NCBI GenBank assembly: GCA_036867785.1 | Contig: CP145412.1 | Location: forward strand, 310,001 to 374,000 | Direction: 5' to 3' | From: Plasmodiophora brassicae | Taxonomy: Eukaryota; Endomyxa: Phytomyxea; Phytomyxea; Plasmodiophorida | Length of the DNA stretch: 64,000 nucleotides | In this document: in pieces, positions 1 through 10,594 of the stretch | Layout: every line of letters begins with the position of its first letter | How positions within the stretch are numbered: the first letter of the stretch is position 1 | Position numbers and translations under genes: made by a program | The notes under the pieces: model-generated | What the model was told of the DNA's origin: nothing | The model's database searches: none | Seen by the model: only the letters and a program-made list of their open reading frames with translations

Positions 1-1
1 G

Positions 2-881
2 CTGTCGCCCGGTGTCATCCTCGAGCACTCCGTCTCGGTCGATTCGCAAGACGACGGCGATTCGGACACGGGCGCTGGACCCGTCGTCGAGGAGCGACGC
101 GCGAGCGTTAAGGCCCAGCGCCCGTCGCACCTCGCCGCATCGACCGATGACGTCCAGCTCATTGTCGATGGCGAATCCATGGAATCGGATGCCGACACGT
201 CGGGGTTGAGGTCGCAGCGCGACGACAGCCTGGGCACCCTGCCGATCGCCGAGAGCTTCGAGGTAAACGGGTGGTGGTGGTGCTGCCACTGTGTGCCCGT
301 TGTAGCCGCTGACCGTCGTCGTGTAGAACCACGCGGACCGATACCAACGCCAGTACCGGAAGCGGATCGCGTCCCTTCAGTCGATCAACAATGACGTGGT
401 CACGTCGCTGGACCCCCTGTTGCAGAACGAGAACGCGGCCGTGAACGTGCTGACGAACCTGGCCAGGCAGGACGGCAAGTCGCAACGCTGGGGTGACCGT
501 GCGCTGGTGTCGCCCCTGAGCGTTGTTCCCGATCACGTGCCGCTGTCGAACCGTTCCGTGTCGTCGACGCCGCCTGCGCTGACTCGCAAGACGTCAGCAC
601 GATCGTCGGTGTTCTCGTTGCCGGACAACCCGCAGCCGATGCTGGACGCTCAGCAGATGCTGTCAGACTTGGATGACGACACCGGGCGCCCCCCGGTGCC
701 CCCTGCGCAGGCCTCATCAACGACCAGACTGACCGTTGCCGACGCGGACGACGTCCCGCCTAGGCTGGCACCCGTTTGGAATCGCTCGTCGACACCTGCG
801 GCCGCTCCGGGCACCACCGAGCCGCCGCCCAACCCGGTGGTCTCGATCCGGATCCCGACCCGTCCAGCTAACGACGACTAA
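2..881 (+). CDS. 3' part of an unrecognised, Ser/Pro-rich protein gene (5' end outside window)
   Basis: An open frame enters from the left edge at base 2 without a start codon, so only the C-terminal part is visible. It reads to a GAG|GTAAAC donor; a 64-nt intron (263-326, ending GTGTAG) joins it in phase 0 to an exon running to TAA at 879-881. The visible product is about 271 residues. The first exon is acidic and serine-rich. The second starts with a basic, possibly coiled-coil stretch (YRKRIASLQSINNDVVTSL) followed by a low-complexity Ser/Pro/Asp tail. I recognise no domain; it could be the disordered tail of a signalling or scaffold protein. The coding call rests on open frame, clean intron and GC-rich codon use like neighbouring genes. 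Confidence 0.6.
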
Positions 882-1681
882 TGTATGGCAGGGGCCCACA
901 TTCGAATCCGTATCGGCCGCCCATTCGTACAGCACAGACCTGGCATCGGCTGCCAGCAGTAGAACACAGGCGTGCCTGGTAGTTGGAGTCTATCCGTTGC
1001 GGATCGTGGTCACGCCTGTACCCACACAGACGGAAACACCATCGTCATCCTACCGCGTTCGCCATGCGCCGATCTGCCTCCTGCAGCAAGTACCACTACA
1101 TTGCCGGAAATATACCATCGGGAGGACCAGAGGCGCGAAAGTTCAATTGTGCAGGCATCTCCACCCGGCATTTACTACGAGATGATGACCTGTTCCTCCG
1201 TCACAATACGTAGAGGGCGCAGCCACGCGCCGTCTCAGTCTGATGAATGATGATGACGACGGGCACCGCACTGGTGCGACGCCCCTGTCATATTCTGGCA
1301 GAGTACACAGGAGCAATGCCCTTGTGGCAATTTGGCGCGGCAACTTCGTCCAGTATTGCAGCCTCAGCGTCGCCTTTGCATCGTCACGGCGATTGAGGGC
1401 GCCGTAGAGGACTGCGACCGTTCCGATTATCGGCGCGCATCCCCACAATGGGTACCACAGCCGTTCAGAACATCTTGGATCGCACATCCTCATCCAGTCG
1501 CCATCACCCCGCCATTCCAACAATCATGTTCTTCGTCATCATCGGCATGCAAGACGTATGGCAGCAACGGGCCACCGTCAGTCCGCGACGGACTCCGTGG
1601 GGTCGCACAACGGACTCTCCGGCCGTGGGGCCCGTGGTGCCTGCGGTTCCTGACGCTGGATCGAGTCACGAACGACGATGA
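882..1681. other. Intergenic stretch with no supportable gene
   Basis: Several short overlapping frames occur on both strands, but none has plausible protein composition, splice partners or a family resemblance. The only structure noticed is one copy of the ACGGACTCCGTG motif at 1588-1599, followed closely by a weaker second half; the same arrangement precedes the RTF2 gene at 3035-3068. Confidence 0.5.
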
Positions 1682-2713
1682 AAAAGTAATCACAGAAACA
1701 ACCTGGACAATTGGTCAGCGAATGCTCACCACGGTCGGTATACAAAGACGAAAGCTGTACCTGCGTGGGAGCCGCGTCTACATCAATTTCTGCTGTCGTC
1801 GACTGCAACGACGGGACGGCCTGTAGGCACAACTTATTGAGTACCGGAAACGTCATCTTTCCTGCCTCTTGACCTGCTGAATCGGTGCTAGAGGACTATT
1901 GAGGACAGGATTTTCAGGTTGGCGAGACAACGAAAGGCCGGGGACAGGTGATTGGACACGCTAAGTTATTCAATAAGCAACCCGCACGACAATATTGCCG
2001 AAGCCAACGATCTTTATCGAGCAGAGGCTGAAGCGGATGTCGAAAACCGATGCGGTTCTCGCAGACCGCCGGAAGTACGAACGGGTTATCGACGAACTTC
2101 GACGGTCGGCTCTGTTAGGGTCGTTTAGCACGCTTGCGCCAGCAATGGTCGCTAGGCCGTCTGTGCCGATTTTGTTGAACGAGAAAGCCAACGCGAATCT
2201 GCCGCGCCAGAATTATCCAGCAGACAATCCGCCTGCTCGTCGCCCTCGACGATGTCGCGGTCAGAGCGAACGTCGTAATGGCATTGAATACGCATGCTGC
2301 AGGAGTGACCGTTCGTACTTCCGGCGGTCTGCGAGAACCGCATCGGTTTTCGACATCCGCTTCAGCCTCTGCTCGATAAAGATCGTTGGCTTCGGCAATA
2401 TTGTCGTGCGGGTTGCTTATTGAATAACTTAGCGTGTCCAATCACCTGTCCCCGGCCTTTCGTTGTCTCGCCAACCTGAAAATCCTGTCCTCAATAGTCC
2501 TCTAGCACCGATTCAGCAGGTCAAGAGGCAGGAAAGATGACGTTTCCGGTACTCAATAAGTTGTGCCTACAGGCCGTCCCGTCGTTGCAGTCGACGACAG
2601 CAGACATTGATGTAGACGCGGCTCCCACGCAGGTATACAGCTTTCGTCTTTGTATACCGACCGTGGTGAGCATTCGCTGACCAATTGTTCAGGTTGTTTC
2701 TGTGATTACTTTT
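1682..2713. repeat. Fold-back element: two ~404-bp near-perfect inverted arms around a 224-bp loop
   Basis: Bases 1682-2084 reappear as the reverse complement at 2309-2713. Reading the arms against each other I find one 2-nt indel and about two substitutions in 403 bases. The spacer 2085-2308 is unique within the window. The outer ends share AAAAGTAATCACAG. The arms carry no recognisable transposase. It could be a foldback or long-TIR non-autonomous DNA element, a recent inverted duplication, or an assembly hairpin. The low divergence means the duplication or gene conversion is very recent. Confidence 0.85.
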
Positions 2714-3034
2714 CCTGATCCAGCCGCATCCGCTTGTCGAATCGATCATCGCACGTCCGACCGAGTACACCGACTATGCCTCATCTTTATCAGGCTGCTG
2801 TAACGGAACCGGTAGTTCTCGTGGACACAGTCGCACCAATGCGCCTGCTGGCCCCTTTCCCCACACAGGTTTGGCTCGTGATTGCTGTCGTGTGCGCTCT
2901 AAACAGAAATCGTGCAGGCTGCTGCGACAACATCCTCTCAACCTCGCATTGGTACGCAGCCGACTTGGCTGAAGGTGAAGCGTCACGTTTTAGTATTTTC
3001 GGCTGACCCTGGTATATCCTGGACCAGCGCCGTC

Positions 3035-3068
3035 ACGGACTCCGTGGGGTCCCGCCACGGACTCCGTG
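3035..3068 (+). promoter_or_regulatory. Paired palindromic motif upstream of RTF2
   Basis: Two exact copies of ACGGACTCCGTG lie at 3035-3046 and 3057-3068, the second ending 22 bases before the chosen RTF2 ATG (3091). The core CGGACTCCG is nearly self-complementary. The same motif occurs as an inverted pair between the divergent XRN and NOC4 genes and inside the retrotransposon LTRs, so a promoter or transcription-start role is inferred; nothing here shows binding directly. Confidence 0.45.
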
Positions 3069-3090
3069 AGTGGCCATCGTCACTTCCGCG

Positions 3091-3870
3091 ATGGGGTGCG
3101 ATGGCGGGTCGATCCCCGGCCGACGCGATCTCGTCAAGCAGCGCGCGTCGACGAAGGCTGCCGAGGCGGTCGTCGCCGAGACCGCCTCGTCCAGATGGCA
3201 TGTGTGCGCTATCAGCCAGGAGCGGCTTGTGGCGCCGATTGTCGTCTGTCGGCTGGGCCACCTGTACAACAAGGATGCTCTGATTCAGCAGCATCTGCTG
3301 AGCAAGTCTCGCAGCCCGCAGTTCGCTCATATTCGGTCGCTGTCCGACGTCATCGAACTGAAATTCCATCCTGCCGATACGTCGGATGATGGTGGCGCCG
3401 ATTCGCCGGTGTTCCAGTGCCCGGTGACTATGCTGATTGGCAACGGCAAGTACCGATTCCACGTGTCGCGGGCATGTGGGTGCCTTGTCTCGGAACGTGC
3501 CTTAAAGGAGACCAATTCGTCCACCTGCCTCATGTGCCAGAAGGCGCTTGGCGAACCGACCGGGTCGGACGATGCTATCGAGCGACTGTTCATCGTCGTG
3601 AACCCGACCTCGAATGAAGAGCGCGAACGTTTACGCCATCGGATGGAGCAGGATCTCGCCAATGCGCCAGACGCGCACAGGAAGAAGAAGAACAAGAAGC
3701 GGAAGAACGGCGATGCCGAAGACGATAAGAAGTCGCAAGCGGATTCGTCCTCGAAGAAACGCAATGCGGCGACGTCGTCAAAGTCGGAAGCGTATGCGTC
3801 GATATTCACGTCGAGCAAGACGCATAGCAACCCGAACACCATCAAGAACACGCTGTTCGGGCACGTCTGA
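3091..3870 (+). CDS. RTF2: Replication termination factor 2 (RTF2) family protein
   Basis: A single-exon 259-residue protein. The N-terminus MGCDGGSIPGRRDLVKQR is the family signature and fixes the start at 3091; an in-frame GTG 21 bases upstream is not needed. A RING-like C2HF domain follows: CAISQERL, then CRLGHLYNKDALI, then a second half with FQCPVTM, ACGCLVSERAL and CLMCQKAL. The C-terminal third is lysine-rich (KKKNKKRKN) and disordered, as in other RTF2 proteins, and ends in FGHV. RTF2 proteins act in the nucleus at stalled replication forks and in intron retention control. Length is close to the usual 250-300. A paired palindromic motif sits directly upstream. Confidence 0.93.
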   Translation: MGCDGGSIPGRRDLVKQRASTKAAEAVVAETASSRWHVCAISQERLVAPIVVCRLGHLYNKDALIQQHLLSKSRSPQFAHIRSLSDVIELKFHPADTSDDGGADSPVFQCPVTMLIGNGKYRFHVSRACGCLVSERALKETNSSTCLMCQKALGEPTGSDDAIERLFIVVNPTSNEERERLRHRMEQDLANAPDAHRKKKNKKRKNGDAEDDKKSQADSSSKKRNAATSSKSEAYASIFTSSKTHSNPNTIKNTLFGHV

Positions 3871-3953
3871 CGGTGTCCTCTTGGCTGACCTGTAATCTAA
3901 ATGTATTATTGTATTTACAGATGCGAACCCATCGTCGTGCGTCTGCACAATAG

Positions 3954-5517
3954 TTATCGTTGGGATCGCAGTCGCCGCAAATAGGCGGATATCTGTTCAA
4001 CGGGTGGTGACTTCAATAGCGCATGCTGGTCGCTCTTATGCGCTTCGTACTGTTCGCACAACGACCGCCTGAGGCGCCAGAGCGCCCGCTTGTCGCCCAC
4101 GGCCTCGGGCGATTCGCCTTCGAACCAGCGCATGTACTGCCGATACTCTTTACAGACGGCACATGGTGTCTGGAACCAGAATGCGATCTCTGAATCGGGG
4201 TCCTGCACACGCCGTTTAGATTGAGGACGCCGGCCGGTCGCTGACGGGCGCCATACCATTGCTCGACGCAGGTGCGGCTGGACCATTGACCGGCCCCATG
4301 CCGGCATCAGCAACATTTGTGCCAGATCGACGTCGTGCGGCGGCATGCTCGACCGATGGCAGGTGATGAACTTGCTGGTCTGCCGTTGTAGCCAACGAAG
4401 GCATTCCTCGGGGCGAACGGCTCGCGTTACAGTGGAGACGAAACCATTGTCAGGGCACTGCCCCGAGTGGTACATGGTCGCCAACCACGCGAGACCTTTG
4501 AAGTACGATTCCAGTGCCTCGTCGGACAAGGCGTCATCGGCCGCAGCGCGGTCCTCGCCAGTAGGGGCACCGGACGGAATGACTTCCACCAGGTGCTCGA
4601 AGAGGCGCGTCAGCTCAGGGACGCGCAGGTCCACAGAACCGTCGGTCTGGTGTACGACCAGGTACGGGCAGTTTGCCGATTTGTAGGTCGAGAAGCACAG
4701 CTGGGGCGTCATCCCCGACACCTTCGGCATGTAGTCGTTACCTGAACGACGGCCATCAGGAACGTGCCGCGAGCAGACTGTCCGGACGATACCGACCGAG
4801 AAGGTAGATATGGATGGCCAACGATGGCAGGTGGACCGGCTGTTGCGAGGACGCGGCCAGATGCCGAAGGGCACGAACGGGCAACGTTAACATGTCGTGG
4901 TTGCAGACGCGAGCCTCGTGCAGGCATGCCTGTGCGCATCCAATCGCAAGCAGGTCGGCATCGCTGCCGAACAGCAGCGACCTGCCGGCCTTCACGCCGA
5001 GACGTTTGATCCAACCGATCAGCTTGACTTCGCCTTCGCCTGGCTCCTCGCTGCAACTGAGGTACGTCCTAGAGCCGAACGATTTCCGTATCTGCGAATT
5101 CATGAGGGGGCAGTCGATAATCGCACAGGTGCAACAGCCTACGTTGGCGGCAAGCGTGCACAATGCTGGTGTGCCAGGCGTTAGTGCCAAGGAGCTAAAG
5201 CTGGGGGCGGGCTCGAGATCAGACGGAGGCGACGCTCGTCGTCGTTTGATTTGAAGCAGATATTTCGCAGAGGGCGCAACACCGTCCATGAATATGCCGA
5301 GCTGGGCAGACGGGCGCACGGTCGTCACGATCCGGCGGATCATGCTGATGGCGCGGCGGTGGAATCGCGCCTCGCTCCCATTGGACTGCAGGACGGCCCG
5401 GTGCAACACCTCGTTGAGGTCGATGGCCAGCGTGGCAACCCGATGCACGTTCTGCACGGGCCGCATATGGCCGCTGGCCGCCTCGTAGCACCATTTGGAG
5501 AGCAACGGGATCCCCAT
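3954..5517 (-). CDS. Short XRN-type 5'-3' exoribonuclease
   Basis: Two exons, 5517-4797 and 4741-3954, joined over a 55-nt intron (gtcggt...gttcag), give about 502 residues. The start is MGIPLLSKW, matching the conserved XRN N-terminus. Further XRN_N landmarks are LAIDLNEVLHR, GIFMDGVAPSAK, QIKRRR, PGEGEVKLIGWI and GSDADLLAIG, carrying the acidic metal-binding residues. The splice restores GNDYMPKVSGM, the family's GNDFLP-like motif. Only the nuclease core and part of the helical middle domain are present, whereas XRN1 and XRN2 are usually about 900-1700 residues. It is divergent from NOC4, with 103 bp between the two ATGs. A minimal XRN paralogue or a truncated XRN are both possible. Confidence 0.85.
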
Positions 5518-5550
5518 TGGTCGCACGAAGGCGCTGGGGGGCGGGTCCTG

Positions 5551-5574
5551 CGGACTCCGTGGCGGAGTCCGTGA
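5551..5574. promoter_or_regulatory. Palindromic motif in the XRN/NOC4 divergent promoter
   Basis: Between the divergent ATGs at 5517 (minus) and 5621 (plus) lies CGGACTCCGTGGCGGAGTCC followed by GTGA: two opposed copies of the CGGACTCCGTG core, one facing each gene. This symmetrical placement in a 103-bp gap suits a bidirectional promoter element. Function is inferred from position and recurrence only. Confidence 0.5.
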
Positions 5575-5620
5575 GGTGTCGTAAGGCATCATCACCTGCA
5601 CACAGGGCGCCCGCTGTCCC

Positions 5621-7193
5621 ATGAATACGATCGCAGCCATCCGGGATGCCGAAGAACGCATCCGCTCGTCACTGTCCGATAACGGCGACCTGTTGGCAAC
5701 GTTGCTGTCCGTGCTGGAGTCGTCGTCCCTGAACGACTCGTTCGATCTGTCGCTGGCGTGCATTCAGTCTCTGCGACGGCTCCTGTTCGCATTCGCTGTC
5801 GAGCATGGTCTTATTGCTGGCGACGATTCTGCCGATGCCGTCGATAACGACCTGCAGGCATGGCTTCGCGCCAAACTCGAATTTTTCCACGACCTGCTTG
5901 TCCGATGTGTGCATGGAACCAACGATCGTCTCCAGATCGCTGCCGTGGACACATTGCTCGACTATGCCGTCGTCCAGTCGTCCACAAAAGGATTCCTGCG
6001 TCTTTCGTGCCTAACCCCGGTTGTCACTTCGATTTGCGCCAACCCGAACGCGGGTAAGTCGCTTCGCCTCCACTACCTGACGCGGTACGTTGCCGTGTAC
6101 GACGACGTCCAGTACGAGACGCTTCGTGCGCTGGCGCAGATCGTCGACCAGGTTGATGGCACGATCGCGAATGCCATTGTCCATCACGACGACGATGACG
6201 ACAAGGTCAGGCACTCGCTGTTTGACAACGTCTGCAGAATGCTGCTGCAGGTGGAGATCCCCATCGGCGACGAAGCGTCTACGTTAGGCGGCAAGTCGCT
6301 CTGTGTAGCGAGCCCGAAGTCGTCTAACGCGAAGGCGCACTCGAAGGCACTGAACCGAGCGTGGCGCGAGGTGTTCTGCTCTGCAGACCTCCCCGCCGAC
6401 CTGTACCGCCTTCTCCTGACGAACATGAGCACCGTCATCATCCCGTCGATGCGGGAACCGCTGGCACTATGCGATTTCCTGATGGACGCGTTCAACGGCG
6501 ACCAGGGCCTACTCGCTCTGGACGGCCTGTTCACGTTAATCGTCGACCACAACTTGGACTGCCCCGGGTTCTACGACCACCTGTACAAATCGTTAACGCC
6601 GGCGCTGATGGCCGGTGCTCATCGCCGACAACTGTCGCTGGTTGCCCGGTTCCTACGGTCGTCCCACCTTCCTGCGTATCTCGTCACCGCCTACATCAAA
6701 CGCCTCGCGCGTCTAGCGATCTGTGATGGCGCGTCACCGTCCGCTGCCCTATTCGCGCTTGCCATGATCCTCAACCTGCTACGCCGGTTCCCGTCCAGTC
6801 GCGTTCTGGTCGACCGGCCCGACGTCACCGACGGCAACGACACGTTCGACATGACGGCCGACAACCCGCACGATTCGAACGCCATCCAGAGCTCGCTCTG
6901 GGAATTGCACACGCTCCGGTCGCACTACTGCCCCGAGGTCGGTCCTGGTTCCGGGATGGTTCGGTTCGGTTTCGTTGACCGGTGTGGTCTGGGTGTAGGT
7001 GGCTCGCCTGGCGTCCAGCGACATCCCCGTCATGGAGCTGGACATGAGCACGTACGCCGAGTTCACATACACGACGCTAGCGGACAAGCACAAGGTCAAG
7101 AGACGCAGGGTCACCATGGCCGTCCATGCGCCGGAGACCCTGTTCCCGCCTGAAATGCTCAGCAGCGGCTGCTGGGCGCTCCCGTCTGCCTAA
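5621..7193 (+). CDS. NOC4: Nucleolar complex protein 4 (NOC4, CBF/Mak21 family)
   Basis: Exons 5621-6937 and 6999-7193, joined over a 61-nt intron (gtcggt...gtgtag), encode about 503 residues, the normal size for NOC4. The C-terminal half holds the CBF domain: LYKSLTPALMAGAHRRQLSL, VARFLRSSHLPAYLV, YIKRLARLA, then the diagnostic FDMTADNPHDSNAIQSSLWE and LHTLRSHYCPEV. The splice continues as VARLASSDIPVMELD and then the conserved tail with YAEFTYTTL. NOC4 pairs with NOP14 in the nucleolus during 40S pre-ribosome maturation and export. The first 300 residues are alpha-helical and poorly conserved, as usual. The start is the first ATG after the palindromic promoter motif. Confidence 0.93.
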
Positions 7194-7262
7194 ACCGCAA
7201 CGCGTGTGGAACGACTGATCGACGTGTTCGCGGCGCTCCTGTATTGCTGGGTGGTGGAGGTC

Positions 7263-8119
7263 TCAGGGGACGTTCACTTGCTCCACGACAACGTTGGCGC
7301 CAATCGCGTTGACGGGTGGCTGTGCGCTGATGGGTTTGTCGGGGGCGAACCGGTCGAAGATGGATGGGAAGTTCAGGCGGTAGACGAGGCAGGCGCCGAC
7401 GGTGCCAATGCAGGCGGCGGCGAGGACGTCGGAGTAGTGGTGGTGGTAGTCGGTCAGGCGCGTCAGAGCGATCCAGACAGCGACCAGCGTGGGCACCAGG
7501 CTGAGGACCGTTCGGGTCAGGGGCGAAGGCGATCGCCTGCTGCGCTGGCAGTGCAGGCGGCACTTGCCGAGCAGCCAGAGCGACAGGAAGACTTGGCCGG
7601 CGAACGCCCAGGACGTATGGCCAGACACAAAGCTTCGCCGGGCGTCCTGCTCGTTGACGAGGACGTCGGCGTAGTAGTTCGGTCGAGGGCGCCCAACGAC
7701 GAACTTGATGACGTTCGTCACGGCGCTAACGGTCGACAGCGAGGAGGCGAGCCCGGTAACGCTGGCGATGGCGTCGTCGATATCGCGAACGATGACGCCG
7801 CTCCATAGCGCCATGATGCAGGCGGGCACCACGCCAGACACGATGTAGTTGACCCACATCGCGACCGTGTTCGTCTGCAGCGGGTACTAGATAGGCAACG
7901 GCAGACGGTTAACAACGTCACGAGTGGGAAGGCGGCCGATGTGGGCGATCGACGCACCGCTAGTTCGCCGTCACCTTGCGGGACGAACTGGATGTGCACC
8001 GAGGCGTGGTCGGCGCTGATCGCGATGACGAACATGACGACGCAGACGCACCACTCCTCGACGCGCCACCTCTGCCACCACGGCCCGTGATCTTGCTTCC
8101 CGCGCCGGCTGATCTCCAT
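7263..8119 (-). CDS. PAP2-family lipid phosphate phosphatase
   Basis: Exons 8119-7958 and 7886-7263, with a 71-nt intron (gtgcgt...ctatctag), give about 261 residues. The splice joins HIQFVPQGDGELA to YPLQTNTVAMWVN, matching the lumenal loop of LPP enzymes. The three PAP2 catalytic motifs are present in order: KFVVGRPRP, SFVSGHTSWAF and RLTDYHHHYSDV. About six hydrophobic segments are visible, starting with VEEWCVCVVMFVIAISA. Such enzymes dephosphorylate phosphatidate and related lipid phosphates in the ER or plasma membrane. The start MEISRRGKQDHG was chosen over an upstream in-frame ATG that would add a repetitive Ala-Leu stretch. It converges with NOC4, with 69 bp between the stops. Confidence 0.9.
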
Positions 8120-8310
8120 CGTGCGACGCGCCAGCACTTCTCCTGCAACGGGAAGCGCGAGTGCCAGTGCCAGTGCCACAGTGGCCAGTCACCTGCCAAG
8201 GTACTTGGAACGATCGCCGATCTGGACAGTACGACGACGCAACGGCCTCCTGTGCCGTATGAATCTCCCTTTGGCCACATGTGCCACTGAACCGTTGGTC
8301 TATTGGTCAT

Positions 8311-9291
8311 TCAGTGGGTGGGTGACCTGCTTTGGAACGCGGTCGACTCGACCAGCGGCCACCCAAGATCGTTGGCGAATCGTTCGATGCAGCGGAGGCG
8401 TTTCTGGGGGTGACCAGGCGCTCGCGAGATGCCCGTCCGCCGGTCGTACTCGTCGGACGTAAACGGGCGCGTGAAACTGTCCAGCCTGCCTGACGTCGGT
8501 GCGATCAGCAGCGGAGGATGCATCCCAGGCGGCACGACGAACTGCAGGAGGATGTCTTCGCAGTTGCCGACGTCGTCGACGAACGTTCGCTGTGCGTCGT
8601 ACGTCGCGCTGGAGTACGCGTGCAGGAACCGCACAGGCAGGAACAGACCGCCGCCTGGCAGCAGGGCATTGTAGGCGTCGCCGGCTCGGGATGGGAATTC
8701 GTACGTGGGCGGGTCCCTTCTTAAGCGACGCGGGTAGAACCCGACCAGCCTCATCGGATGTCGCCTGGCCCAGAACAAACCGATGCGGAAGCCCGTCACG
8801 TCAACCTGGAAATCGTCGTCGATCGTGAAGACGGTTGATGTGCGTATGGCATCGTATGGGACGTAGCGGTTGTTGAGGCTGTTGTGCTTCGGTCGTATAA
8901 TCACGACCTTGTCAGCGATGCCAAGGCTTTGGAAGTGCTGAGTGAGGGCGGGCGGCGGATCCGAGGCGGCGTCGTTCCACACCAGGATGGCACGGTCGAC
9001 TTCGCGCAACGGTACGATGTCGCGAAAGACCGGGTTGGCCAGGAGCGCCTCTACCCGTCTGTATGTCATCATGACAATCGTTATGGGAACCGGTTCACCC
9101 TTGGACAGCGCCCGTACTGTGCCATTAGACAGCCAACTACGCCCACGCCAGCTGTTGCTGGTCGGTCTGTCCGTGACGTACAGGACGACAACTAGCGATA
9201 GGGCCGCCAGTACGATGATGGCCATCATCAAGGCTCGCAGGTGGCCCCACAGGATCGGCATCGTCGTTGAACGCGGGTCGACGTTCGGCAA
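8311..9291 (-). CDS. Exostosin-like GT64 glycosyltransferase
   Basis: A single-exon 326-residue type II membrane protein. A short cytoplasmic head is followed by one membrane anchor (about residues 18-42). The lumenal domain has GT64 hallmarks: PITIVMMTYRRVEALL, AILVWND, HNSLNNRYVPYDAI, the metal-binding TIDDDFQV at about residue 155, and NCEDILLQFVV with MHPPLLI near the C-terminus. In EXT and EXTL proteins this domain adds N-acetylhexosamine to glycans in the Golgi or ER. The GT47 half of full exostosins is absent, as in EXTL2 and plant GT64 enzymes. An internal ATG 30 bases downstream (MPILWGHLRALMM) is an alternative start that keeps the anchor. The donor and acceptor are not predictable from sequence. 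Confidence 0.88.
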   Translation of the reverse strand: MPNVDPRSTTMPILWGHLRALMMAIIVLAALSLVVVLYVTDRPTSNSWRGRSWLSNGTVRALSKGEPVPITIVMMTYRRVEALLANPVFRDIVPLREVDRAILVWNDAASDPPPALTQHFQSLGIADKVVIIRPKHNSLNNRYVPYDAIRTSTVFTIDDDFQVDVTGFRIGLFWARRHPMRLVGFYPRRLRRDPPTYEFPSRAGDAYNALLPGGGLFLPVRFLHAYSSATYDAQRTFVDDVGNCEDILLQFVVPPGMHPPLLIAPTSGRLDSFTRPFTSDEYDRRTGISRAPGHPQKRLRCIERFANDLGWPLVESTAFQSRSPTH

Positions 9292-9996
9292 CGGCCGAAT
9301 TAGACAGAGGCCAGGTATACAGCGATACTATAGGCCGGAAGTGCTCTTGGCCGCAGTTGTGCCGGAACGGGACGTTCTCCCCGATGACGTCATGCGCACG
9401 CGGTCCGCGCGGTTTGGGTCCTCCAAAAATGGTCCTCCAAAAATGGTTCGTCCTCAGGTCGATAAAGCCCTTCTGCTAGCAGTCTTCGATGCAGGCGATG
9501 TGAGTTGTGACCTTCATTTCTACATGCCACTGTTGGGTAACGACAGTTGGTCCGATCATCGAATACAAATAGCTAGGCAAATATCGCGCAAGTGGCGTCC
9601 AGAGACCTATGTACATACGTGGCGTTATTGTTCCTCGTTTTCATCCAAAACGCAAAATCTGCTACGAACGGTTCCTTGGCGGACTTCGCGCAGTTGCCTC
9701 GAGACACGGATGTCGGACGATAGCGATAGGGCGTCGGAGCTCGCGATCTGATGCATCGCACCGGCGGACCGACCCCCCGGAAGGTGATGAAGGGTCGTCT
9801 CGTGCGCAGCCAAGTGGAGGTTGCCCGATACTCTACCGCGTCCGTTTTCAGAACGTTCGTCAAGGCGTACGGTAACGCCCAGGCGCGGCCCCGTTCGTCA
9901 GTTGGCATGACGGAGCTCAGTGCCGACTCGCTACAAGAGGTTCTGAAATGTGCTTCTTGACGTCTTCCGTCGGCATTACGGTTCGGGGTGGTTCAG
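9292..9996. other. Intergenic stretch with no supportable gene
   Basis: Overlapping short frames on both strands lack family features or splice partners. A tandem 15-base duplication (TCCTCCAAAAATGG twice) lies near 9418-9447. This stretch begins the first repeat-rich island. Confidence 0.5.
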
Positions 9997-10284
9997 ATGA
10001 GCCAGCCTCGGCCGGAACCAATTGAAGCGGAGGACCTTCCGATTCTAGTTCGCTTCAAAACGAGCAACCACATTTACAACGTTGGCGAAGACGCAGGTAT
10101 GTCCCGTTAGTATTTCACAGTTATTTAGCATTTATTGTCGGTTTCAGACCGTTCGGAAAGGTCTCTGACGAGGTGGACGCAGACTGTCACCAAGCCGGAC
10201 CTGTTCACACGTACGGCGACAACATCGTTAATGTATCCGAGTTCAATCGGTTTCACATTACTGTCCTGGCCGTGCCCTATGTAG
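9997..10284 (+). CDS. Possible small two-exon gene or gene remnant
   Basis: ATG at 9997 opens a frame (MSQPRPEPIEAEDLPILVRF and onward to NVGEDA) that ends at a consensus donor, GCAG|GTATGT. A 51-nt intron (10097-10147) ends in GGTTTCAG. Direct splicing gives about 78 residues ending at TAG 10282-10284. The second exon is more protein-like in a different frame (HTYGDNIVNVSEFNRFHITV), so this may instead be a frame-shifted remnant of a longer gene. No family was recognised. The ideal donor and acceptor are the main support. Confidence 0.3.
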
Positions 10285-10323
10285 GTTGACAGGCCAGGTC
10301 AACTGTCAAACGAAGCGATCGAA

Positions 10324-10509
10324 GAATGTAAGGGTCGCGTGGGTCCAGTCGACTGATTACATTTCATGGGCGAATCGAAGCACGCCTTATCCTACGGGTC
10401 ATCCCTCTCTAATTGGCCTTTTCGTTTATCGAGCGGTGGGCCGACGTGCTTCGGTTCGGCCATAAAATGAAACCAGTCAGTCGACTGGACCCACGCGACC
10501 CTTACATTC
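10324..10509. repeat. Inverted repeat with ~60-bp arms (MITE-like)
   Basis: Arms 10324-10384 and 10445-10509 are imperfect reverse complements. The outer 30 bases (GAATGTAAGGGTCGCGTGGG onward) match exactly and the inner part is diverged. The spacer is about 60 bp with no coding content. Size and structure suit a small non-autonomous element, but no target-site duplication was clear. Confidence 0.7.
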
Positions 10510-10594
10510 CTCGATAGGTGCCCAGAACTCTGGATATGACCTTCGGGAGATCTTTCGCCGCTTGTCGGGTCACAGCGGTGTTCCGAAACGTCTG

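Noticed and set aside
2734-3006. A 90-codon plus frame just after the first fold-back element
   Set aside because: Contains a hydrophobic run but no signal-peptide logic, splice partner or family match; it overlaps a comparable minus frame and looks like chance.
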